Positions 43,601-55,600 of a DNA stretch of 64,000 nt are shown piece after piece. A program made the position numbers and the translations under genes. Below the pieces are notes generated by a model, which worked only from the letters and a program-made list of their open reading frames with translations, was not told the DNA's origin and did no database searches. Within the stretch, counting starts at the first letter, position 1; every line of letters begins with the position of its first letter. This stretch comes from Enoplolaimus lenunculus (lineage: Eukaryota > Nematoda > Enoplea > Enoplida > Thoracostomopsidae), in assembly GCA_030248215.1 (NCBI GenBank), contig JASANG010001091.1, forward strand, positions 186,501 through 250,500, written 5' to 3'.

Positions 43601-46600
43601 TCAACCCGGAAGTCTTGGACTTATGCAGCGTTCACATTAGTACAGTTTATAACGACACCGGGAACGAAATATCCTTGAGTTAACTAGTGACACTGTTGAA
43701 AATTGTCATTCGTTAACCTCAGGATATGTCATACCCGGTGTCCTTATGAATTGTCGTAATGTGAGCCCTGCATTATTTTGTTTCAGCAGAAATTTATTGA
43801 AATTTTTGAGAAAAACAATTGTGATGTATTTATTTCAAATTTAATTAAACCGTGGTTATTTGACCCAAACGTCTTTTTTTGGTTTGTCAGATGCCAATGC
43901 TGTTATCGTCCAATGTCACTTTAACGTTACAGCTCGGTAACTTTTTTGGACCGGGAAGAGTAAAGCCCTATCCACACGTGCAAGTTTTTACAGCAAAAAC
44001 TTGCACGTGTGAATAGGGCTTTACAACGATGAGTTTTTGCTTTTACTGAGAAAAAACTTGCACGTGTGAATAGGGCTTTACAACGATGAGTTTTTGCTTT
44101 TACTGAGAAAAAACTTGCACGTGTGAATAGGGCTTTACAACGATGAGTTTTTGCTTTTACTGAGAAAAAACTTGCACGTGTGAATAGGGCTTTACAACGA
44201 TGAGTTTTTGCTTTTACTGAGAAAAAACTTGCACGTGTGAATAGGGCTTTACAACGATGAGTTTTTGCTTTTACTGAGAAAAAACTTGCACGTGTGAATA
44301 GGGCTTTACAACGATGAGTTTTTGCTTTTACTGAGAAAAAACTTGCACGTGTGAATAGGGCTTTACAACGATGAGTTTTTGCTTTTACTGAGAAAAAACT
44401 TGCACGTGTGAATAGGCTTTACAACGAAGCGTTTTCGCATTTAGTGTCTTTTACATTGTCGATTTTTGGTTTCAAACTGTTGCCTACACGCATTTTTGGC
44501 TTGAGTGGCCAACACTTTAAAGAGCCAAAAACGTAACTGTACAGTTTACTGAAGCCATGGCGTCAGTGTCAAACTTCCGCCCAATGAAAAAGTTACCTGG
44601 TGTACGCATGATATTGCAGTGTCCACATATATGTGATAGACATGCAATAATCGTTATTTGGTTTTAGGCCAATGGAAGGAAGTTGAACTTGACGCCAAAT
44701 CGAACAAAATTCGCTGCGAAGGTGTTCCACAAGACATACCGAGACCTCGTCTGTGTTATACAATCAAACCTTTGGATGCTGGCAAAAAATACAAAATTCA
44801 GGTTAGTCGTTTAATCTGTATTTAATTGTTAGGTTCATATTTTCACGGAACCGTATTGCATCTGCATACGTTGTGGAATAATAGTTTACACCATTGGCCG
44901 ATGGCGAAATTGCGCTCTGGTTCGCTCAGCCCAGAAAGTTCAAGCCTGAGCCGAAATGTTTTAACCGTAAGCCTAAACCTAATACTGAGCCTATGTTATG
45001 CCTAAACCTGAAAATGTCAGAAATCAATGAAGAAAAGTATACAATCGCTGTTTACTATTCAACATTGGATCGTTTAAGATTAATGCCAAGTTTGCCCGAG
45101 GTCCTTCGGGACAACATTCTGAGCCGGTGACCGGGCAGACGTTAAGCGATACGCCTGAGGGTCCGTTGTCAATCCTATTGGTCGACCGAAGCGCAACCAT
45201 GATTCACGTCAAATGGATTCCAAAGATAGATCCGAGTGTTCCCATAACGCAATATAAGGTAATCCTGTTTGATCGCTAAGGGTTGTGGCATACTTCGCTG
45301 AATCTGTTTGGTGGTGTGCGCTGGCGGGCGCCGGCGTCCGGCATCACGCGACGAGTACCGCGCCACCATATCAGTTGCCGTTTGATGCTAAATTAAAGCG
45401 GTCTTGCATGTGTTTAGGTTAAACCTACATTTGTATTTTCAACTATTGTGTACTACTTCCTAAACGCTATTATCGGTTGGTTATAGGTCTTGTAACTTTT
45501 GAACCAGTTTAAATTCACCGTCTATAACTCATTCTACCGTAAACCTGTTCAAATAGTAACAGGTACAGTGTGATGCTAAATTTTTTGACTGTTTAGCTTA
45601 CAACTTGGCCTTCAATCTCCATATATAGTACAATGTGTTAGCCAGATAACCGTTAGTAATAGGTCTTGTAACTTTCAAGCCAGAATAAATCCATTGAATT
45701 CAAATTAAGTACAGTTTTCCTAACTGATGTATTAATTATTTCAATAGTCTTTGCTGTCAACTATAGCTTGGGAAGTTAAAATGATACTATTGATCATAAG
45801 GTTTCGGTACTATACAATATTAATACTTATGACCCAGCTGTGAATATGTTTATATTTTTTCGGCCCTTGTTACCCTAATCGCAGCCCCACTCTGGGTACA
45901 ACGACACCAAATAGTTGTGCTGAGTGGCGTAGGTGCCCCGCGACGCTGAGAACGGCCTCTAGGTTTTGACGTCAGGAAATATAGCCTACGAGCCGAAATA
46001 TATGGGAAGGATAAATTTTATAAAAGGAATGGTAAGATATTTCTATTCTGTATCATAGAAATTGCTAAAATTGGACTTTCGTTTCTCGTTCGCATCGCTT
46101 GTGTCGTTTTGTAAGTCGTTTTATTTTTCGTATTGCTTATATGACATTGTACCTTCGATCAGCTGTTGCGTAATTGCCTCGCAAGCCCGTAACCAGCTCA
46201 CCTCGGCCGGGGGTAGGGGTTAAAAATTTACAGGAGGGACGTACAAAGGTATTCATTGACTTATAAAACGTTGAAAATTTTCTAAGACGGCCAAAAGTTT
46301 TCGAGGGGGTTGGGCTCTTTGGGCCTCCTGTGGCTAAGGGCCCGTGGCTGCGGCAGGCAAAAAAATTCATACTCTTTAGACGGTTTTTGTTTCAGTTGGT
46401 TGTGTCTACCCCGAACGCCCCTGACGATGGCAAGGCGAGAACGTTTACTGTTCGTGGCGGACGAACTGATCATACAGTAGACGGACTCCAACCTAAAACC
46501 CAATACAACTTTACGGTGTACGGTGGGACGTCGAAAGGATTCGGAGGTGGCACGTCGGCGACATTTGAAACCAAAGAGGGAGGTACGTATCAAAGTTGTG

Positions 46601-49600
46601 TTGAGTGTAAGCATCGCAACGTTTAGTGACCTGTGGCACCGTCAGCGTCATCCTAATCCCGCACTTATGGACGTAACCATGATAATGGCCAGTGGAGTTA
46701 TGTTCCATAAAAAATTTTAAACGCAGAGATTCGTGTGTTTACAAAACCGTGTGTAAAAAAACCGGTACAAAAATCATAAAGGGGGTTGATCACTGACCCA
46801 CCCCACGTTCACCACCCTGGCTACGACGTTGCCCACACCTCAAAGACAGCGATTAATATATGAGTGGTCGTTCATTGAGAAAACCAATGCATAAATTCAA
46901 ATTTTAATTATTTAAATTTTTCAGGCGTTCCGGTACTTGAATTGAAACCAAAAATAATCGACCGTGGTCCTGATTTTTTGATGGTCGAATGGCGGGCACC
47001 GTCCGATCCTAATCAACTGATTAGCAATTATATCGTCGAGGTGAGTGCCGGCGAACAAACACATATATAATATATAGTATATATATAATATATTATATAT
47101 ATTTATATATATTATATATTATATATTATATATAATATATAGTATATAATATATAATATATAGTATATAATATATATTTATATATATTATATATTATATA
47201 TTATATATAATATATGTAGTATATTATATATAATATATAGTATATATTATATATTATACATATAATTATATAGCAATCAATGGTAAAACAAATAAAAATT
47301 GGCTTAATTTGTAATGCGCAGTAGCATTCTTGAACACAATATTTTAATGAAGTAAAAATTGCCAATATATTTCACGAGAGGCTCATGCTAATTATAGAGG
47401 CCTACCCTCCACGTCTAAGCCTAAACCTATGCGTAATTCTAGGCCTAAACGCAAGCTTTTAATCTGTTGGGCCTGAGCCGAAATGGGCCTAAACGCAAGC
47501 TTCCAGCCTGTTGGGCTTGAGCCGAATATTTTTGTTTTCAATAATTATAAAAATTTCCGTTCCTTATTTCCACCGTTTAACTGTTTTTGCCAATCATTTT
47601 TAAAACATATTTTTTTAAGTTTCGTCGATCCGAAGACGCAACTTGGTCCGAATATCAAAGGACTGTCGGGCACGTGCCGGGTCAGAGTGTGTACACTCAG
47701 CGACTAACAGATTTACAAGCGGATACCGTGTATTTGGTCCAAGTTAAAATTGAAGATGACCACGGTCAAGTGGGACTTCCTAGCGGAACAGCGAAGGATC
47801 GAACTGCGTGCGCGAGTAAGTTTCAAGTATATCGAGTGAAAATTGATCGATGAGATGAGGCAAAAACAGGCATATTTACAGGTTTTTAGTATGGCCACCT
47901 TGAGTCTGGAACCGCATTATCAAATGGTGAACGCTCTTATTACCAGTTAGTAATACGTTTTCAAACAAACGAATTAATACTGCTTGTAAGAATTTTCGCT
48001 GTAGAATACATTCGCTGGGTGTAGCTTGCAAAATTTAATGAAGTTTGATTTACTGGTGCAATAGCTATGATTCCTATTGCTAGCTGGTGATCGCTTTTAG
48101 CAATAGTTGGAACTTAGGGCCCGTATTCTCAAAACTTTCGAACCAGTAAATGCTTAGACTCAAAATTCAGTACATTTTTTGAGTATGATTTCTCTACTCC
48201 TGTACGCATTTTGAGTTTGCAATAGCTAAAGAGTTTGAAAACCTGTTACTAACTGATGCTAGTTGCTATACTTAAAAAGCCGACAACTACACGATTTTGG
48301 CCAGATTAGCTAGAATTAATAGTTCAGTACTATTCTAAACTAAAAGACATCTTTAATTTACTACCAGGTTTTGTTCTAATCGTTGAATTGTTCTGCAACG
48401 TTGTATTTAGTTTTATTCTAAATTTCAGGTTTAGTTTTATTTTAAATTTCAGGTTTAGTTTTATTTTAAATTTTAGGTTTAGTTTAATTTTAAATTTTAG
48501 GTTTAGTTTTATTTTAAATTTTAGGTTTAGTTTTGTTTTAAATTTTAGGTTTAGTTTTATTTTAAATTTCAGGCCCAGATTCACCGCCACGAGAGCTTAG
48601 AGTCGACACAGATGATAAAGATCAAATCAGGGTGATTTGGAGCAGCCCCCCGAAAAGCACGTGGCATTGTTCACAGATTAATTTTGAACTCAAATATGTC
48701 AAAGGCGACGAGTCGGCAAAGACAGTTGAAATCGATAGTTCAAAGTAAACATTATGGCTGTTGTAGACTTCCTTCCCATTTACGCTCAGGTTCAGCGAGC
48801 TCAGATTTAGAAATAAGCTTAATTATGCTGGTCCGTATAAAGATCAGGGGCGAATCGTTTTTTTTTCGCGGGAATGCAATAGAGTAAACTTAAGCTTTAG
48901 ACTAATGTTTTTTGCTTAAACTTTAGGCTTACGCTTTGGTGTATTGTTATCATTACGTTTAGGTTAGGCTTAGACTTAGGCTTAAGAATATGCTTATAGT
49001 AATTGTATGTCTTTGTTTGCAATGCATAGCGGCGTTCGGCGACGCGCGGCGGCGTCCGGCACAATAAAGTATACCGTAACCCTTACAGTATATGATGCTG
49101 CGGGGGGAGGGGCAAAGAGCCTGTATCATTGTCGTAATCGAGGGCAAACAGAGAAAGTGTAAATCTTTTTTTTGGTTTCAGGAGCGTCTATTCGCTTCCA
49201 TCAAAACCGTTCACGTCTTGGATTGTCGAAATGCGAACCAAAAACAAAGCCGGCCATTCTGATTGGACAAATCCAGTTGAAATAGTCACGCCAGAAGGAA
49301 GTATGTCGAGTCTAAAGTGCATAAATAGGCTTAGGCATTTTAGGTTTGCGAAAAGGTTTGCCAGAGCGTAATTGGCTAAACCTGAACCTTAATTTTAAGC
49401 GATTTTGCATGACGTCATTGTTTTAACGCTGTTTCAGTAAGGAACTGATTACGATTGAAACCATATTTCAAAGTATATTTTTAGCACCTGGATCTGTGAT
49501 CAACGTTGCTGGAAAAGCAACCGGTCCGAATACAATTCAAGTCAAATGGGATCCACCGGCAAACCCGAACGGCGTTATCACCGGATACACTGTCAGTTAT

Positions 49601-52600
49601 CAGCTTAAATTTAACGAAATCTGCCCACGACCGTCAAGTGCGCCTCAGAGTATGTTCGTAACCGGAACATCAGCTCAGATTGAGGTAAATCAAAGGTAGC
49701 TACCGGATATAGGTACAGGAACATCCGCTCAGATTGAGGTAAATCAAAGCTAGCTACCGGATATAGGTACAGTACAGGAACATCCGCTTTAGTTTGAGGT
49801 AAATCAAAGCTAGCTACCGGATATAGTTACAGGAGCATCCGCTTTAGTTCGAGGTAAATCAAAGCTAGCTACCGGATATAGCTACAGGAACATCCGCTCA
49901 GATTGAGGTAAATCAAAGCAAGCTTCCGGATATAGCTATAGGAACATCCGCTCAGATTGAGGTAAATCAAGCTAGCTACCGGATATAGCTACAGGAACAT
50001 CCGCTCAGATTGAGGTAAATCAAAGCTAGCTACCGGATATAGCTACAGGAACATCCGATCAGATTGAGGTAAATCAAAGCAAGCTTCCCGATATAGCTAT
50101 AGGAACATCCGTTCAGATTGAGGTAAATCAAAGCTAACTACCGGATATGGAAATGACCGTATTTTGAGTACATTTGTTTTTTGACAAGTTTTGTTCTGTG
50201 GCTAAAAGTCAACAAAAAATGAATTTTTTAATTATTTGCAATAAACTGAATGAGTTCAAACTATCCTACCCGATAAATGGGAGCTCAGGCTCGAACCCAT
50301 CAACCTTTTCTGGCCACGGGCCCGTGCTTGTGGTTCTGTGAATTGTATTTTTTCTGATGCCCAAAGATTAAACATTTTTGGTGGATCAAAAACGTTCAAC
50401 GAATCAAAGTCTTTCTTAAATCATCATACGTTCACCGAATTCTGTTTTTTTCTCGATATCGCGCAGGTGGGAGCGATGATAACTTTAGGGTCGCTTTTAT
50501 AACAGGAAATATTAGCGGAGGGGGGGACGGCGGCGTAGAAATTGTTTATCATCGTTGTCAAATTTGTTATTTTAGAATTTGGAAGCCGCATCAAAGTATG
50601 AAATTATTGTAACAGCGAAAACTCAAAATCCTGGCGAACCTTCTAAACCGATTTTGGTTACGACGCAAACAGACAGTAAGTTTTGGTTGAGAGTTGCGGC
50701 CCATGTTAATACTTTTAGGGCCGTCTCAGTTTCTGGTGGGACTGTAAAAGAGTAGGCTTACATTCTAGACTACATTGTTTTGCTTACGTTTAGGCTTAGG
50801 CTTAGGAATACGCTTTTGCAACGCGTAGGCTTAGGAAAGGCTTAGGAATACGCTTTTGCAACGCGTAGGCTTAGGAATACGCTTTTGCAACGCTTAGGCT
50901 TAGGCTTAGGAATACGCTTTTGCAACGCGTAGGCTTAGGAATACGCTTTTGCAACGCTTAGGCTTAGGCTTAGGAATACGCTTTTGCCACGCTTAGGCTT
51001 AGGCTTGGGCTTAGTAATATGCTCATTCTTACGCTTAAGCTTAGGCTTAGGCTTAGGAATACGTTTAATCTACTGTTAAGGCACTAAAAGTAACATTAGC
51101 CAGTGTTGCAATTGCGTTACTTTCGGCTCAAAATTCAGATGCAAACTAATTGAAATTTTAAAACGCAGGAACAAATTTGTAATTTTATAATTAATGTTAT
51201 TTGAATTGTCAAGAAATCATTTTACTTAAAACAGGAGTAGTCCATGAGTACTCTATGGACAAGCGTATGAGCCGCTAACCACTTGCTAAAAAGTTATTTA
51301 ACCTATTTCAGCACAAGCCAACCTGCCTAAGTCTTTGTAGACGTGTAAAACACGATCATGCTGGCTTCTCTCAGTTAGCGACGGGTTTTAATTTAATTTA
51401 ATTTTTGCAAAATTAGCTAAAAAATTTGTTTAAACTATTTTATCACCAAAAAATGCGACCGAATCCTACAAGCTAAACTGCCTCCGAGAAAACTTTCTAC
51501 GGGGAGGTGTTATTGTTTTCTGGCCTTGTTTGGCTACGTTAACAATTTATATTCACCGTATACAAATTTGTTTTATTTAAACTATTTAGGGACACAAGCC
51601 GGCCGACCCGAATTTTTATAAGACGAAGGTTGGCATAATTTGCCAACTGTCCCTGAAAATGTTTACGATCTGGAGTCAAGCATTTCAACGAGATTAATTC
51701 AATATTGAAAATTTTGCTGAAAAAATTTGTTTCAAATATTTCAGCTCCAGCCGGTCCGCCCGAGTCACTTGAACTCGACTTAGAATCTGATACGTCGTTA
51801 TCGTTCCGTTGGACTGAACCAGAATGTTCGCTGCGTAACGGACGGGTCGAAACGTACGAATATGAGCTAGTCGGAGTTGACCCGTGGGTTGAAGGGAAAA
51901 CCGTTCGCGAGTCAAGCGTTGGAACCCGAGTTGAGCTGCCCGGTTTAGTGCCGTATACCAAGTATCGATTCAAGGTCCGCGCGGCCAATGATCGTGGCAG
52001 CGGTCCGTATACGCATTATTTGGAAGCTGTCACTAAACCCGGAGGTACGTTTGAACCGCATGTATGCCTTTTAAACCGGGCGGTAGCTACGGACGGTAGG
52101 GTCAGCTCCATTTGGATTTTTTTGTTCAAAAAAACTTTTTTAACCTTTTCTGATAATGACACAAAAAATTGTGCTTTTGAAATTTTTTATAGATCGTGAA
52201 CCCCTAGCAAAAATCAAGGTTGCGCCTATGTCTTTAAGCAACGAATCGGGGGACGTGTTGCGAATTCAGAATATTATTTTGAATTTTTCAGCACCGCCGG
52301 CGCCGACTGGTTTGAAAACTGAACAAGTATTTCCAACTCAAATTTCAATTAGCTTCAAGCCACCCTCACCTCCACATGGAATCATTGACGAATATCGCGT
52401 TCGGCACACTAGTACTGATCGTGTCAACTATGTTGATGTTACTCAAGTATGATTATTGCTGAGCATATTTCGGCTTACTTTTTGACATTTATTCTCAACT
52501 GACTATAGTACGTATTAGATGCGGATCCAAAAAATTATGTCGGGTGGGGTGTGGACTGGCAAATGCTTGAAACGCAAAAATTGCAAGATACAGGACACCT

Positions 52601-55600
52601 TTTATCGTTTTATTATTAAAATATTTTCTGAGGGGAAAGCTTGTAAGGATTTATTGCAAAAAATTTTTGAGGCTAAAAATTGTATAAAAACTTTCTGACA
52701 AGGGTGTACCCACCCACTGCCCTCCCCCTGGATCCGCTAGTGGCACCTATTCCCAGTTTGTGAAAATATACTGATTTTGAGAGTGTGTTCCACAGTTGGC
52801 AGTTTGTTATGAAATTCCCTCAAAATCTTCAACAATGCTGCATAAAACAAAAACGAATCTACGACAATTCATTGCCTGACAACTTGTCACTCAACAGTGT
52901 CCTAAAGGTCTGGTGAATCAATCTAAACATAATCCTAAGCGTAAGCCCAATCAGAATGATGGGCGACGAATTGTTGACAAGTCGATGAAATTTCGGATTG
53001 CTAGTTGTCAGTCGTCGAGTTGTCGGGCGACAAAGTATTTGTGATGCGGAAAAGAACAACATTCATAAATGTATGTAGCACCTATAACCAGTTGAAGATA
53101 GCTCTTGTAAATTTTAAGCCAATCAGTGAACGGCTTCAATATTTGTCACATTTTTTCTTTCTGATCGATCCTACTTTATGAACCGATTTTCACATTTGTA
53201 GCTGTTTCGGTTCGCGTGTTTGAAAACCTATTTAACTGGTGATAGGTGCTGCACACATTTGACAGTACGGGCCTTAGCTTCAGAGCGCAGATCGAAGAAT
53301 AGCTGAGATGGGTAGGGCGCAGAACCGAGTAAGCGATTAAGCTATTCATTATTAATATGGTAATTTGTAATTTGTACTTGTCAAAAATAAATTACATTGA
53401 AATTTACCTTGCTTACCTGTATATTTGGTTCTTTTTTCTCAACAGGATCCACGCGAACTTGGCTGTTCTGGCGTTGAGCATCGAGACCGACTGTGTTATC
53501 GTGTGCCGGATTTAGAATCTGAAACAAAATATATTATTCAGGTAACAGTTTTTATGTCGCCGAAGTTTTATAAATGATTGTGACAAATACACTAAACGCC
53601 GATACGGCACACATCGAAACCAATTAGAAGGACCGTAGCCACGGGGAGGCAGTGGGGCTCAGCCTCCCCTGGAAAAATTTTGGCCTCTGCGTAGAAATTT
53701 TTTACCTTGTTTGTATATCACTGACAACCCTTATATGCCCCTCCTGAAAATTTTTTAGCCCCCCAGCAAGGTGAGCTGGCTACGGGCCTGCCACTTCGGT
53801 ACGCTGGTCTTTGAAAAAATGTGCTCCAATGTGTTAATCTAGTATAAGGGAAACACGCCAACGATGGATGGCTTAGATGTGTCTGGGGTCACCGACCTTA
53901 TACAATTTATTGGCGGATCATAATTGTAGCCAGGCAGACCTAAAGTGTCAACGCCTGTGTCTTCAAGGGGCCCCGTGGCAAGGGTTTAAAAATTTTGAAT
54001 TGACAAAATATATTTTTTGATTTAATTTTAGTAACCCTGTGGGAGGCTGTAGACAAATCGGCTTCACGGCGCGGTTGATCATAATTCACCCCTGCCGAAT
54101 GATTTGGTGTACCTTTAAACGGGTTTTCTTACATCATTTTACGGTATTTCAGGTTGCTGCACATACTCGTGGTGGCGCTTGGGGCGAATGGAGCGAACCG
54201 TTGAACGAAATGACGACAGAAGGAGGTGAGTATTTTTGCCATACGGGCAAACATTAATGATAACATCCGTACTCTCTGACAGCCGAGACAGGACAGCAAA
54301 AGTTATGAAACGCAATTTTTTACTGTATACTGTATATGTGTCCCTTACCATTTTATCGTGAAAAATTTTCTCACGCTGGTGCTAATATAACATAACTTGG
54401 GTCACAATTTGTCACAGTAGAATGGATTTTTTAGTAAATGGAAGCATAATGTGAACTAAAAATATTTGTTAAGGTTTGGCTTTCTAAACTATTTCACTTG
54501 GATCGTGTGCCATATTATTAGATCCTATATGAAAATATATCAAATCATCGTTTTTTTATGAGATTCTATAATTATCTCGCTGCCTTGTCAAGGTAACTGA
54601 TGTCTATTAACAATCCAGCCAAAGTAATTTCGTGGCGAGTGGTAAACTGATAAGAATCCAAAACGGCAATTTACTAAAACGGTGATAGTGTAAAAGTAAA
54701 AGGGTCAATTAAAACTCGAAAATCAAATTAAAATTTCTTTTAACTTCTGTTCAAAGAATAAAGTTTTCAATTTCCGATTGGAGATTTGGATGTTTCATTG
54801 TCCACACGGCGGGCGCAAGATGAAGTGGACGATGCCATAAGCACAATTAAAATTTAAGCTCGTAGCCAGCTTAATCCGCTAGAATGGCAAGACAATTTTA
54901 AGACGGGCACAGGGTTGAAAAAAAGCAAGCTTACAACTGGGGCTATAACTGTTCCCGGGCCCCCGTCAAAATTCAGTCTTGTCAATCATTCTTGAAACAA
55001 GAACTTATATATGACATCATAATTTAATGTAAATATCCATTATGTTTTTACTAGCTATGTAATTTATTTCAAATTTTTTTCAGTTATTGGTCAAGTCACA
55101 ACGGCACCGCGAGTATCTGACCGAACGCATGAAGCAATGACAGTCAGTTGGGATGGTCTTCGTGGCAAAGACGCAACCAATATTGTTGGATACGTAATCG
55201 AATATAGTCAAAGTGGCTCAGGGCAATGGGTTGAATTTCCAACAGTTGTGCCCAGCAAAGGTTCAACTGGCGAAGGGCATTCGCAAAAGGTAAATTGACT
55301 TTTGGGCGAAAACGATAAAGTGCAGTTATTTTGCAATATTTGTTTGATGGATTTTTGGGATTTTGAATAAAAATGTTCACTTTGTGGCGTAGAATTTGAT
55401 CATTTGTCGGCCAAGTTTTTTTTATTTTTCAGTCATTTGTTGTTGATTTTTGGGTTGTAAAACCAGGCTCATAACCAGAAATTGTTACTCGAGAGAGAGA
55501 GAGCAGGGAGCTTCTATTTAGAAGAGAAGAAATATTTTTAGGGGTAAATTTTTCAGCCCGGTGGGTGAAGACGTCCGTATTCGTAGAGGGGCAGGGGCTG

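Noticed and set aside
43091-43643. CRISPR array
   Set aside because: Units are head-to-tail with no unique spacers, the genome is clearly eukaryotic, and the repeat includes coding sequence and a splice donor. The same applies to 49664-50149 and 44011-44440.
48388-48600. Protein with repeated FSFILNFR units
   Set aside because: It reads the 24-bp acceptor array in a frame that does not match exon 43.
51539-51988. 149-codon open frame on the minus strand
   Set aside because: It lies over exon 47, whose + strand frame encodes a full FN3 domain with proper splice sites. The minus frame is its shadow.
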